Shown: positions 40,818-49,750, numbered from the stretch's first letter. The stretch: DNA of 64,000 bases from Azoarcus sp. TTM-91 (GCF_012911025.1 NZ_WUEI01000002.1:62001-126000); one strand, 5' to 3'. A program made the numbers and translations. The notes: generated from the sequence alone by a model not told the origin.

Positions 40818-41881
40818 TGGCGCGGCTCCTCCGGGGCCGACTCGCGCCGAACCGCCTGCAACAATTGATTCAGTACCCCGAGCGTGGCGGATACCGACTG
40901 CTCGAGTTGGGTGAGCCTCGCCTCGATGCGCTGAACGTCCACACCAGCAGCCAGCCCGGCCACCTGCTCCGCCAGCGCCGCGGAAACCTGCAGCCGGGAG
41001 AGGTCCAGATCAAGCACCGCGCCAGACGCGCCGCCCGCCAAGGCCGGGGCTTGCGCACGGGCCGGCGTGGAGAACTCTTCCTTCAGCTCCTCCACCACTT
41101 CACGCACCTCGGCCTCGCCGAGCTGATGACGCTCGTTGAGGAAGGCCGACAGCAACAGCCGGTCGCACAAGGTATTGATACGGCGAGGAATGCCGCCGGT
41201 ATGAGCGTAGATCGCGGAGAAAGCCGAGGTGGCGAATTCCGGATCGCTCTTCCATCCGACGTGGTGCAGGCGGTGCTCGATGTAGGCACGGGTTTCCTCC
41301 GCGTCGAGCGGCCCCAGGTGATAGGAGGCGATCACCCGCTGGCGCAGCTGCTGCATCTCCGCGCCTTGCATGATGTCGCGAAACTCTGGCTGCCCGATCA
41401 GGAAACTCTGCAGCAGCGCATGGTCTTCGAGCTGGAAGTTGGAGAGCATGCGCAGCTCTTCCACCGCCGCTGGCGTGAGGTTCTGTGCCTCGTCCACGAT
41501 CAGCAGCGCGCGCTTGCCCGCCGCGGTGGTGGAGACCAGGAAGGTCTCGAGCGCCAGCAGCAGCCCGGCCTTGTCGAGATTCCGGCTGGGCAGTCCGAAG
41601 GCGGCGGCCACCATGCGCAACGTATCGTCCGCATCGATCTGGGTGCTGACCAGATTGGCGGCTACCACCTTGGCCGGGTCCAGGTGCTCGAGCAGGCTGC
41701 GCACCAGCGTGGTCTTGCCCGCACCGATCTCCCCGGTAATCACAATGAATCCTTCGCTCTGGTGCAGACCATACTCGAGGTAGGCCATTGCCCGCCGATG
41801 GCCCCGGCTACCGAAGAAGAAGGCGGGATCGGGGTTGAGCTGGAAGGGCTTGTTGCTGAGCTGGAAATAAGCTTCGTACAT
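40814..41881 (-). CDS. XrtA-associated AAA ATPase (ExeA/GspA-like)
   Basis: The 355-residue protein begins MYEAYFQLSNKPFQLNPDP, the ExeA/GspA-type start, followed by Walker A FIVITGEIGAGKTTLVRSLL, Walker B ALLIVDEAQNLTP, and sensor segments (QSFLIGQPEFRDIM, GGIPRRINTLCDRLLL). A C-terminal stretch (LEQSVSATLGVLNQLLQAV) may form a coiled coil. This ATPase occurs in XrtA loci in the order ATPase/outer-membrane protein/kinase, as here, and may assemble export components; its precise role is not known. The start at 41881 is the first ATG after the outer-membrane gene (11-bp gap). Confidence 0.92.
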   Translation of the reverse strand: MYEAYFQLSNKPFQLNPDPAFFFGSRGHRRAMAYLEYGLHQSEGFIVITGEIGAGKTTLVRSLLEHLDPAKVVAANLVSTQIDADDTLRMVAAAFGLPSRNLDKAGLLLALETFLVSTTAAGKRALLIVDEAQNLTPAAVEELRMLSNFQLEDHALLQSFLIGQPEFRDIMQGAEMQQLRQRVIASYHLGPLDAEETRAYIEHRLHHVGWKSDPEFATSAFSAIYAHTGGIPRRINTLCDRLLLSAFLNERHQLGEAEVREVVEELKEEFSTPARAQAPALAGGASGAVLDLDLSRLQVSAALAEQVAGLAAGVDVQRIEARLTQLEQSVSATLGVLNQLLQAVRRESAPEEPRQ

Positions 41882-41892
41882 CGTGAACCCGA

Positions 41893-43416
41893 TCAGAATC
41901 TGAGGCCGAGATTGGCGATGATGGCGTTCTCTGTGAAGTCGCTGCCCCCGCCGGAGCCTTCTGCGCGCTGATAACGGTAGTTGAGCCCGCCGGAGGTCTT
42001 GGGGCCGAACTCGGTGTTCAAGCCAACCGACATCAGCAGCCGGCGGGTCTCCAGCCCGCTGGCGGACGAGCCTTCGGTACGGGAGCGGGTCAGCGTCGAT
42101 ATCAACGAGGTGATCGGCGTAAGCCGGTGGGAGAAGCTGGCGCTGGCCGCGCTGGTTTTGATCGAGGTGCTCAAGGCGAAATCGTCGCCTACCGGAAGGC
42201 CGCTGATGGCATTGAGGCTGGAGCGCTGGCTGCGCGTGACCGACAGGGTAAGACTGTTGCGCTCGCCCAGCAGCGTCACGCTCCCCCGCAAACTGCGTTG
42301 CAGGAAATAGGCGTTGGAAACAACGTTCTGCGCGCTGGAAGCCCCCAGGTTGGCCATACACAGCGCGTACATCACGTCCGGGTCCAGCTGCCAGCCGTTC
42401 CACTCCATGCCGCTGTCCGCGATTGCGCGGCACTGGGCTTCGATCAGGGGCTCGGAGGAGAAGGATTGCACCGTGGAGGTCACGTCGCGCATGTAGCTGA
42501 GGCGCCACTGGGTCCTTGCGGTACGGTGATCGAAGCTGAAGTTGTAGCCGGTACCGAACACCCGGTCTTCGATTGTGGCAGACAGCCGGGAGCGCTCGGA
42601 AGCCTCCCAGTCAAAGCCCCCGCCATAAATTGCTCCACTCTGCTTGTTGCCGGTGCCATAGTCGTTCGACTCATGTCCGGCGATGGCCCTGAGACGGAAC
42701 TGGGGGGTCACATTGATGTACAGCGTTGCCCGGCCAGCCTCCTGGATCCCGCGAGCATTGGCACTGTTGTCGAATTCCGTCTCGCTACGGGTGTAATCCA
42801 CGCCCCAGCCGAACAGGCGCTGCGGTGCGGGATCCATCACCTGTCCGGTCCATTGGCCGAGACGCGAACCCTTGAGATTGTTGCCGCCGTCGTACCAGCG
42901 CGACATGTAGCCGAGTTTCGCCGTGGCGGTGTCGCCAAACCGGAACTGCAGGCGCGGAGCAAGCGACCAGGTACGGGTCTCGTCGTTCTTGCTGGTATTG
43001 AGGTCATCGCTGGCGGCACGGCCGGAGAAAGCGGAGAGGTTGTTCCGCGAAATGGAGCCACCCATGTCCACGTAAAACAGGTCCTCCACCGCCTCCAGCT
43101 CGCCTCGCCCCTGAAACGCCAGGTAGGAGGTATCGCCCTTGCTGTCGTTGGTATGGAAGGTATTGCGGAACTGCGCGTTCATGTTGCCGTTGAAACGCCC
43201 GCCTCGACGCGAGACGGCCAGCGAGGGCGTCACTTCCGCAATCCAGTCAGACTCCTTGCTATCGCGCGACGCACCGCCGTTGTCGGTCCATGTGAGCCGC
43301 GTCTGGACGGAGGGACGGACGTCCGTCTCCTGGGCATGCACCAGACCGCCAACCGCGGCCAAAGCGCAGCCCAGCGCCGCCGCCACGGCCTTGAGCCTGA
43401 ACGTCTGAGCGGACAC
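41893..43416 (-). CDS. XrtA-associated outer-membrane beta-barrel protein
   Basis: The 507-residue protein has a signal peptide (LKAVAAALGCALAAVGGLVHA, cleavage near residue 29) and then alternating amphipathic strands ending in an outer-membrane C-terminus (ENAIIANLGLRF, terminal Phe). It matches the uncharacterised PEP-CTERM-system TIGR-type outer-membrane family that follows the tyrosine kinase. It may form the outer-membrane pore for the polysaccharide alongside the Wza-like lipoprotein. I chose the GTG at 43416, one base after the kinase stop, since longer starts would lie inside the kinase gene and hide the signal peptide. Confidence 0.86.
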   Translation of the reverse strand: MSAQTFRLKAVAAALGCALAAVGGLVHAQETDVRPSVQTRLTWTDNGGASRDSKESDWIAEVTPSLAVSRRGGRFNGNMNAQFRNTFHTNDSKGDTSYLAFQGRGELEAVEDLFYVDMGGSISRNNLSAFSGRAASDDLNTSKNDETRTWSLAPRLQFRFGDTATAKLGYMSRWYDGGNNLKGSRLGQWTGQVMDPAPQRLFGWGVDYTRSETEFDNSANARGIQEAGRATLYINVTPQFRLRAIAGHESNDYGTGNKQSGAIYGGGFDWEASERSRLSATIEDRVFGTGYNFSFDHRTARTQWRLSYMRDVTSTVQSFSSEPLIEAQCRAIADSGMEWNGWQLDPDVMYALCMANLGASSAQNVVSNAYFLQRSLRGSVTLLGERNSLTLSVTRSQRSSLNAISGLPVGDDFALSTSIKTSAASASFSHRLTPITSLISTLTRSRTEGSSASGLETRRLLMSVGLNTEFGPKTSGGLNYRYQRAEGSGGGSDFTENAIIANLGLRF

Positions 43417-43417
43417 C

Positions 43418-44356
43418 TCAGGCCGCCTCGGACCTGGCATCCGAACCGTAACCGTAGCCATAACCATATCCGTAGTAGCCCCCGGCGCCACGCTCCCGCG
43501 CCTTGTTGAGCACCATCAGCTTGACGGGGCAATTCTCTATCGTGGAGAGCGCCTGCTTGATCGTCGCATGGGTGGTCTTCGCCGCCTCGACGACGATCAC
43601 CACCTGACCCATGTGCGTCGCCAGCACGCGCGCCTCGGTCGTGACCAGCAAGGGCGGCGAGTCGAAGACGATCACACGGTCGGCATAGCGGGTGGCCATC
43701 TGCTCCAGCATGCGATTCATCGCATCGGACGCGAGCAACTCGGTTGCCCGCTGATGCGGCATGCCAGCAGGCAGCAGGGAGAGCTTCTCGATATTGGTAC
43801 GCAGCAGGACGTCGCCCAGATCAGAGATATCGCCCGACAAGACGTCCATCAGCCCGCGCTGAGGTGGCAACCCCAGGCGGTTGAGTACTGAGGGGCGCGA
43901 TACGTCGGCATCGACCAGCAGCACGGTGTGGTCCAGTTCCATCGCCATGCTGATCGCCAGATTGATCGCCGAGAAGGACTTGCCCTCTCCCGGCAGCGCA
44001 CTGGTAACCATGATCAGGTTGCCATTGGCAATCACTCCCGCCCCCAGGCCCTGGGCGTTGCGCAGCAGCGGCCGCTTGATGACGCGATACTCCTCGGCCA
44101 GGGGGGAACGCGGCTGGTCCGGCGTAACCATGCCCATCTGGGCCAGCCGCCCGAGATCGATGTGGATGCTGCGCGAGGCCGGAGCAGCCGTCTCGACAGG
44201 CGCTTCAGGGGCAACCGCAGCAGGGGCCGGGGTCCCGGCCGAGGGCGCCGCTGGTGCGATCTGGGCCTCCTCCGCGGCAACCATCGAAGGCGCCACTTCG
44301 CCGCCTGCCTGCTTGAGTTGATCCAGCCGCTGGACCGCTTTCTCTATGAGGCTCAT
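43418..44356 (-). CDS. XrtA-associated tyrosine-protein kinase (CpsD/BY-kinase)
   Basis: The 312-residue protein is a cytoplasmic BY-kinase. Walker A lies in VTSALPGEGKSFSAINLA (Lys126), Walker A' in VLLVDADVSRPSV, and Walker B in RVIVFDSPPLLV. The C-terminal tail GGYYGYGYGYGYGSDARSEAA is a tyrosine cluster for autophosphorylation. The first 70 residues are Ala/Pro-rich and disordered. It partners with the chain-length protein 11 bp upstream, which provides the membrane activator loop, to control polymer length. Confidence 0.93.
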   Translation of the reverse strand: MSLIEKAVQRLDQLKQAGGEVAPSMVAAEEAQIAPAAPSAGTPAPAAVAPEAPVETAAPASRSIHIDLGRLAQMGMVTPDQPRSPLAEEYRVIKRPLLRNAQGLGAGVIANGNLIMVTSALPGEGKSFSAINLAISMAMELDHTVLLVDADVSRPSVLNRLGLPPQRGLMDVLSGDISDLGDVLLRTNIEKLSLLPAGMPHQRATELLASDAMNRMLEQMATRYADRVIVFDSPPLLVTTEARVLATHMGQVVIVVEAAKTTHATIKQALSTIENCPVKLMVLNKARERGAGGYYGYGYGYGYGSDARSEAA

Positions 44357-44367
44357 CCCGTCCCCCG

Positions 44368-45918
44368 CTATTTCTGCAACATACTGAGCAGGAGCGTCGC
44401 CACTCCAACTACACCGACGAAACCGGCAACGCCTCCCGAGAAAGCCAGCAAGCCTCGCTTTCTTGCCTTGGCCCGCTCAGGCGTCTGCAGCAAGGAAACG
44501 GCGCCCAGCACGGGGAGCCCAGTCACCTCGCGCAGGGTCCGGCCGTCACTGAACGCCGGCCTCAACTGGCTGATGAGGAAGGTGAGGGCGACCCCTACTG
44601 CCAGCCCCACCAGACCAACCAAAGGCATCAGCAGCACCCGGTTGGGCGCAGAAGGCTTGTTGGGCAGGCTGGGCGGGTCGATCTGCCGGAACTCCGCGAT
44701 CCCAGACTGCGCGTCCATTTCCACCGAAATATTGGCCGACTCACGCCGCGCCACCAGGCTTTCATAGTTGCGCTTATGGACATCGTAGTCCCGGTTCAAC
44801 TGGGCCATCTCGGCCTCCAGTTCCGGCAGGCGCTCAGAGGACGCCCGCAACTGGACCAGACGGCCTTCGTACTCTCCCACCCGCGCGCGCAAGGAGGCAA
44901 CCCTGGCTTCGGATTCAGCCAACGACAGCTTCATCTGCTGATACACCGGGTTGGAATTCACTGAATCGAAGCGCCCCGGACCGGCCTTGCGCATCGCATC
45001 GACCTCTTCTTGCTTCTGCTTCTCAAGCTGAGCCAGCACGCGGCGGGCGCCCAAAACATCCGGGTGCTGGTCGGTGTAACGCTGCAACATGCTGTCCAGA
45101 TTCTTCTTCAGCACATCGATACGATTGTCCAGGTCGGGAATGGAGACCGAGTTGGCGGTGCCCCCAGGCGCCTGCGGCAACAACACCGGATCCTCACCGA
45201 CCAGTTGGCGCTGCATGGCGTCGCGCGAATTCTCCGCCTCCCGCAGTTCAAGTCGCGCCTGCGCCAGTTGCTGCTCGGTCTGCGCGATCTGCGTCACGTA
45301 ATCCCGGGCGCCATCTCCCAGCAAGCCCATGTTGCGCAGTCGGAAGTCCTTCAAGCGATTCTCAGCCTCGGACAGCTTCTGCTCGTAGGTCTTGATCTGA
45401 TCCTCGATGAAGCGCCGCGCGGCGTCAGTATCCTGCCGCTTGTTCACCAAGCCAGACTCGACGAACAGAGAAACCAGAGCCTGTACCACACGCTGCGCCC
45501 GCTCCGGGCGGGCATCCTCATAGGCAAGCGTGAAAAGGTTGTCCCGACCGGTGCCGCGAATCTTCAGATCCCGCGTCAATTGGGCAATCAGCGCCTCTCT
45601 GTCCTGCCGATCCCGGACCCCGAGATCGAGATCCGCCATGGTGATCAACTTCTCGACATTGGGACGATTGATCAGCGTCCGGCTGAGGATGGCAATCTGC
45701 TGATCCACGTTCGGCTGCACAGCCAACCCAGACATGAGCGGCCTAAGCACCGACTGGGTATCCACATACACCCGCGCAGTGGACTCATACTTGTCCGGCA
45801 TCATGTAGATCACGATACCGCCCACTATCCCGACGATCCACGCCAGCGCCAAACCCCACCAGCGAAAACGCCACATGCCGCGCAAATAGCCAACAACCTG
45901 CCTGACGAGTTCTTCCAT
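44368..45918 (-). CDS. XrtA-associated chain-length determinant protein (Wzz/PCP)
   Basis: The 516-residue protein has an N-terminal membrane span (WWGLALAWIVGIVGGIVIYMM, ends short of 20 quoted as landmark), a Wzz signature (YESTARVYVDTQSVLRPLM), a long coiled-coil periplasmic region (about residues 170-400: FIEDQIKTYEQKLSEAENRL and further) and a second span preceded by PSLPNKPSAPNR, the proline-rich Wzz motif. After it there is a cytoplasmic stretch and an additional hydrophobic segment near the C-terminus (GVAGFVGVVGVATLLLSML). It sets polymer chain length and activates the BY-kinase. A 74-bp gap separates it from the export lipoprotein gene. Confidence 0.92.
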   Translation of the reverse strand: MEELVRQVVGYLRGMWRFRWWGLALAWIVGIVGGIVIYMMPDKYESTARVYVDTQSVLRPLMSGLAVQPNVDQQIAILSRTLINRPNVEKLITMADLDLGVRDRQDREALIAQLTRDLKIRGTGRDNLFTLAYEDARPERAQRVVQALVSLFVESGLVNKRQDTDAARRFIEDQIKTYEQKLSEAENRLKDFRLRNMGLLGDGARDYVTQIAQTEQQLAQARLELREAENSRDAMQRQLVGEDPVLLPQAPGGTANSVSIPDLDNRIDVLKKNLDSMLQRYTDQHPDVLGARRVLAQLEKQKQEEVDAMRKAGPGRFDSVNSNPVYQQMKLSLAESEARVASLRARVGEYEGRLVQLRASSERLPELEAEMAQLNRDYDVHKRNYESLVARRESANISVEMDAQSGIAEFRQIDPPSLPNKPSAPNRVLLMPLVGLVGLAVGVALTFLISQLRPAFSDGRTLREVTGLPVLGAVSLLQTPERAKARKRGLLAFSGGVAGFVGVVGVATLLLSMLQK

Positions 45919-45992
45919 CTAGTAGCCCGGGTACCAAACAATGCAATCCGCCCCGGTTGAAAACCAAGGGCGGAACGAAGATGTGGAAAAAC

Positions 45993-46622
45993 TCAGAACC
46001 AGCTTTGCGGGATGATGAGCACGTCGCCCGGCCGCATTTCCACGTTCGCGGTCACGTCGCCACGCTTGATGAGATCCTTGATGCGGACGCTGTATTGCTT
46101 ATTGCCTTCGGCGGTGCGAAGAATGGTAGCCGCATTGCCATCAGCATAAGCGGTCATCCCCCCCACCGCGATCATTACGTCCAGCAAGGTCATTTTCTGG
46201 CTGTACGGCAGAACCTGCGGCTTACCAGCCTCACCCACGACCCGGATCTGCTCGGAATAAGGGCCAACGAACTGGGTCACGATCACGGTGACAACCGGCT
46301 CCCTGATGTACTTGCCGAGTTCCTTTTCGATGTCCCGAGCCAGCGTACTGGCATCTTTGCCCAAAGCGGGCAAATCCTCTACTAATGGGGTAGTGATTTT
46401 TCCATCTGGACGTACGGGTACGGACATGGACAATTCAGGATTGCGCCAGACGACCACGTTAACTGCGTCACCAGGCCCGATAACGTAGTTGTAATCCGCG
46501 CTGGCCGCCGCCGAGGGAGCCGGCGGATATGAGGTGGCACAGCCGGAAACCAAACCGATCATCATGCCAAGGGCCAGCAATCGACGGCCTCCAGCCAACA
46601 CAATCGAAGCGCTTTTGCTCAT
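45993..46622 (-). CDS. XrtA-associated polysaccharide export lipoprotein (Wza-like)
   Basis: The 209-residue product has a lipoprotein signal peptide ending in the lipobox LVSGC (Cys near residue 28), then the polysaccharide export domain (YNYVIGPGDAVNVVVWRNPEL, VRPDGKITTPLVEDL) and SLBB-like repeats (IRVVGEAGKPQVLPYSQKMT, EMRPGDVLIIPQSWF). It would form the periplasmic/outer-membrane export channel. The ATG at 46622 is chosen over 46631 because AAGGGG is 10 bases upstream of it but only 1 base before the other. First gene of the core XrtA operon, 50 bp downstream of the candidate sigma-54 promoter. Confidence 0.93.
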   Translation of the reverse strand: MSKSASIVLAGGRRLLALGMMIGLVSGCATSYPPAPSAAASADYNYVIGPGDAVNVVVWRNPELSMSVPVRPDGKITTPLVEDLPALGKDASTLARDIEKELGKYIREPVVTVIVTQFVGPYSEQIRVVGEAGKPQVLPYSQKMTLLDVMIAVGGMTAYADGNAATILRTAEGNKQYSVRIKDLIKRGDVTANVEMRPGDVLIIPQSWF

Positions 46623-46672
46623 TGTCAACATACCCCTTCACCGGAACGGCGACTATGATACGCCCTGTGGGT

Positions 46673-46690
46673 GGCAAAAATGCTACCAAG
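46673..46690 (-). promoter_or_regulatory. Candidate sigma-54 promoter of the XrtA operon
   Basis: On the minus strand the sequence TTGGTAGCATTTTTGCC (46689 to 46673) has GG at 46687-46686 and GC at 46675-46674 separated by 10 bases, the invariant -24/-12 spacing of sigma-54 promoters, with TGG and TTGC matching the consensus. Transcription would start near 46663, about 40 bases before the export lipoprotein ATG. RpoN with PrsK/PrsR is known to control PEP-CTERM genes and floc formation in Zoogloea, so this fits the context. No activator site was identified. Confidence 0.55.
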
Positions 46691-46854
46691 ATGCACCTGC
46701 CGGCCCCAAGGAAAAAACACACACAAGCGGTTACAGCCAGATATCTGCTCCGCAATTAGAGTCTGGCGACCCGGGGAGGGATATCTGTCGAAAGGCACAG
46801 AATTCCCTAAACGCCGCCCGCCTGCGGGCTCGTCCAAAGAGTGCCTTCGAACCT

Positions 46855-47622
46855 ATGATGATCGAAACAGCTGGCCACGCCAAGCCGTCTCCAGACGTGG
46901 CGCTTTCGCTGCCTCCCCGCCTGGGGGCACAGGTAAAGCAGGGCAGCTTTTCGCTCAATGATGAATTCATTTTCGAGCGTGCAGATTACCGAATCTGCTT
47001 TGCGCAAGGCAGTGAAGTCCTGCGCAACAAACTCGCGTCTCTGGTGGAGCGGATGTATGGCTCCCGAGGACTGCACGTATATCACGCGATTCAAGACCTT
47101 CACCCCAGCCGCGCAATCCTGGTTGCTTGCCGGGGCGAGCACCTGTTCGGCACGCTCACCCTGGGCCTGGACTCCAAGGCCGGCTTGCTTGCCGACACGC
47201 TTTACCGCCCCCAGATTGATGCAGTCCGCGCCAAGGGAAGGAAGGTCTGCGAAGTAACGCGGCTCGCGATCGACCCCGAGTACGGCTCCCACGACGTGAT
47301 GGCCTCGATTTTCCAACTCGTCTATGTAATGTCCCGACTCATCCACGGGATGACAGATCTTTTTATTGAAGTCCACCCCCGCCACGCCGGCTTCTATCGC
47401 CGGATGCTCGGATACAGAATTGCGGGGCCAGAGAAAATCTGCCCGCGCGTTGGCGCCCCTGCCGTACTGCTGCATTTGCCACTCGAGTACGCAGACGCCC
47501 AACTTCGCCAATTCGCCGGCAAGCCGATGAGCCGAGAACGCAACCTCTATAAATTCTCCTCGCCACTGCGCGACCTGGCAGCGCTAACGCTCACCTTGTC
47601 GCCGGCGAGCGCCAACTGCTGA
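46855..47622 (+). CDS. N-acyl amino acid synthase-like protein (FeeM/PEP-CTERM acyltransferase family)
   Basis: The 255-residue product resembles the exosortase/PEP-CTERM-associated acyltransferase family, related to FeeM-type N-acyl amino acid synthases with a GNAT fold. Landmarks are FERADYRICFAQGSEVLRNK, HPSRAILVACRGEHLFGTLT, KVCEVTRLAIDPEYGSHDV (the EVxRLA core strand of acyl-homoserine-lactone-synthase-like folds) and DLFIEVHPRHAGFYRRMLGY. It would use an acyl-ACP or acyl-CoA donor and an amino acid. ATG codons at 46855 and 46858 are equally possible; no strong ribosome site precedes them. It is divergent from the XrtA operon across 230 bp and convergent with the DUF1302 gene (3-bp gap). 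Confidence 0.8.
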   Translation: MMIETAGHAKPSPDVALSLPPRLGAQVKQGSFSLNDEFIFERADYRICFAQGSEVLRNKLASLVERMYGSRGLHVYHAIQDLHPSRAILVACRGEHLFGTLTLGLDSKAGLLADTLYRPQIDAVRAKGRKVCEVTRLAIDPEYGSHDVMASIFQLVYVMSRLIHGMTDLFIEVHPRHAGFYRRMLGYRIAGPEKICPRVGAPAVLLHLPLEYADAQLRQFAGKPMSRERNLYKFSSPLRDLAALTLTLSPASANC

Positions 47623-47625
47623 AAC

Positions 47626-48945
47626 TCAGAACCAGCGCCTCAACTCGACGTACAACCGGTCACTATTATCATAGCGGCCGAAAAGCCCGACCGAACGACC
47701 GCCGAACACATCCGCTCCGAACTGAGCACGCCATTCGGGAGCGAATTTCCAGGTCAGCTTTGGCCTCAGCATGTAATCCTCGCGATTGAAACTCGACACG
47801 GCGAGGAATTCAAACTCCAGGTCATCGCCGAAATGCCTCACGACCTGGAATGTCATCCCTTGCTCATCGCGCCCCTCCTTCATGCCAAAGTCGCGATCGT
47901 AGTATGTACGGCCAAAGTACTGAACATTGAAGCGCCAGATATCCTGGACGGGCAAATCGACGCCCACAACATAATCCAGCGTATCCGAGGCCTGCAGACC
48001 GTTGGCTACACTTGGATCACTGGTAAGAAAATGGCGCCCACGGGTATGAACCGCCTCTCCCTTTAGAACAAACTCACCAAGATCCTTACTCATGGTCGCC
48101 CCGAGCTGGCGGATCCGGTCATGGCGAAATTCAAAGCCAGGGACAGCCGAAGTGCGATAGAGAGTCGGAGAGACATCTAGACTTTCGTAATAGAAAGCAC
48201 TCAAATCCCAACCGCCCACCAAATGGGATGCCCGCACCCCCCAATTTCCATTGTCAAAGCCGTTTGACGGCTTGCGCTCTTTGATATGCGTTCCCGCTGG
48301 GATATCGGGATAAGGAAAAAAATCAGCGCCAGGCTTCCCGATCTTGTCGAAACTGGGTACCGGAATCCACAGCAATTCGAAGTGCGTGTCACCAGCAAAA
48401 TACTCGGCTCGGGCAGCCCACTGTGGAATACGCAAGGCTTCGAACTCGGGGAGATAAAACTCTCTCAGGTCTCGCGCGGAAACCACGTCCGCGAAAAAGA
48501 GCCCGACCATTTCGCCCCAAACCACATGTTGGCGCCCCAGCCGGAACTCCCAGTCCCCTGAGCCAAAGTCCAGATAGGCCTCGCGCAAGGAAAGGCCCGC
48601 GCGTTGATCATCCCGGACGGAAGAGGGATAGTGCCCACTCTCAAGATCATAGGCTGCATCGCCTTCCGCACGCCCCGACAACTTCCACCTGATTCCCGCA
48701 GCCGCGCCACTAGCCCCCAATTCCAGCCTGGCTCGCAGTTTGGACCAATGTTGGGCCTCGCCGACAGTGTAAGCCCCTGAAAAATCGGCATAGCCACCCA
48801 GCTTCAGCCCACCGCCCCCCCCCGCTTCAACCGCCGGTTTGGGACCAACATCAAAGAGCGAATCCAGATCGCCGTCCTCCGCTGCACGAGCCGTCGCAGC
48901 CCCGCTGCAGGCAATCGCCAGCAGCACCCCTCCCCAAAAACGCAT
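47626..48945 (-). CDS. DUF1302-family outer-membrane beta-barrel protein
   Basis: The 439-residue protein has a signal peptide (GGVLLAIACSGAATARA, cleaved near residue 22), a glycine-rich linker and a DUF1302-type barrel: LREAYLDFGSGDWEFRLGRQ, VVWGEMVGLFFADVVSARDLREF, SHLVGGWDLSAFYYESLD, ending in YVELRRWF with terminal Phe. DUF1302 proteins are Gram-negative outer-membrane channels often encoded with lipid or hydrophobic-compound export systems. AAGGGG is 7 bases before the ATG at 48945. It follows the ABC ATPase gene by 11 bp, so the two form an operon. Confidence 0.86.
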   Translation of the reverse strand: MRFWGGVLLAIACSGAATARAAEDGDLDSLFDVGPKPAVEAGGGGGLKLGGYADFSGAYTVGEAQHWSKLRARLELGASGAAAGIRWKLSGRAEGDAAYDLESGHYPSSVRDDQRAGLSLREAYLDFGSGDWEFRLGRQHVVWGEMVGLFFADVVSARDLREFYLPEFEALRIPQWAARAEYFAGDTHFELLWIPVPSFDKIGKPGADFFPYPDIPAGTHIKERKPSNGFDNGNWGVRASHLVGGWDLSAFYYESLDVSPTLYRTSAVPGFEFRHDRIRQLGATMSKDLGEFVLKGEAVHTRGRHFLTSDPSVANGLQASDTLDYVVGVDLPVQDIWRFNVQYFGRTYYDRDFGMKEGRDEQGMTFQVVRHFGDDLEFEFLAVSSFNREDYMLRPKLTWKFAPEWRAQFGADVFGGRSVGLFGRYDNSDRLYVELRRWF

Positions 48946-48956
48946 CGATGACCCCT

Positions 48957-49706
48957 TTAGACTTCCGGATCCTCTTCGCCTGTGGCGCGGCGATCCTGGA
49001 CGAACACCCACTTGCGCTCGGACCTCATGCCCAAGGCGGTAATCTGGCCGTCAGCGATACGCACCAGACGGTCCGCCATGTTCATCACCTTGCGATCATG
49101 AGTAGAAAAGACAAATGTGGTGCCGGCTTGGCGGTTGATCTCACGCATCAAGCGCAGGATGCTCTCGCCGGTCTTGCTGTCGAGGTTAGCGGTGGGCTCA
49201 TCGGCCAGCACCATTTTTGAATGCGTCACCAGGGCACGCGCTATTGCAACTCGCTGCCGCTGACCGCCGGAGAGCTGATTCGGGCGATGGTCGGCATACT
49301 TGCTCAGCCCCACCATACCCAGATAGTGCGCCACCCGCTCCTTGCGCTCCGCCCTACTGAGTTCCGGCAATTGCAGCAGCGGATACTCCACGTTCTCCTC
49401 GGCAGACAATACCGGGAGGAGATTGAAGGTCTGGAAGATGAAACCCAGCGTCCGCGCCCTGAGATCGGCAAGCTGATCCGGCGTCTGCCCGGATACATCC
49501 CGGCCATCCACGACGACCCGCCCCTCGCTGGGGGTATCGATACAACCTATGATGTTGAGGAGGGTAGACTTGCCGCTACCGGATGGGCCTGCAATCGCCA
49601 GGAATACCCCGGGCTCGACAGCCAGCGAGACATCGCTGAGCGCCTGAACCTCCTGGTCTCCAAGCCTGTAGCGCTTGCTCACGCCTTCTACGCGTACGAT
49701 CGCCAT
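48957..49706 (-). CDS. LolD/MacB-type ABC transporter ATP-binding protein
   Basis: The 249-residue ATPase has Walker A AGPSGSGKSTLLNIIG, Q-loop FIFQTFNLLPVLSAEENV, signature LSGGQRQRVAIARALV, Walker B MVLADEPTANLDSKTG and H-loop FVFSTHDRKVMNMADR. Length and motif details (ANLDSKTG, LLPVLSAEENVEYPL) place it with LolD/MacB/FtsE ATPases, which drive mechanotransmission through FtsX-type permeases. No such permease is encoded next to it or anywhere in the window. It is co-transcribed with the DUF1302 gene and divergent from the LolA-like gene (44 bp). Starts at ATG 49706 rather than at the in-frame 49748, which would run past the divergent gene's ribosome site. Confidence 0.9.
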   Translation of the reverse strand: MAIVRVEGVSKRYRLGDQEVQALSDVSLAVEPGVFLAIAGPSGSGKSTLLNIIGCIDTPSEGRVVVDGRDVSGQTPDQLADLRARTLGFIFQTFNLLPVLSAEENVEYPLLQLPELSRAERKERVAHYLGMVGLSKYADHRPNQLSGGQRQRVAIARALVTHSKMVLADEPTANLDSKTGESILRLMREINRQAGTTFVFSTHDRKVMNMADRLVRIADGQITALGMRSERKWVFVQDRRATGEEDPEV

Positions 49707-49750
49707 GTAGCAAGCCATCGATGAATGAGAACGCCATAAGGATAGCACCC

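Noticed and set aside
46670-46684. Second sigma-54-like GG-N10-GC on the plus strand, facing the acyltransferase gene
   Set aside because: Only the two dinucleotides match; TGG and TTGC context is poor, and it overlaps the better minus-strand site.
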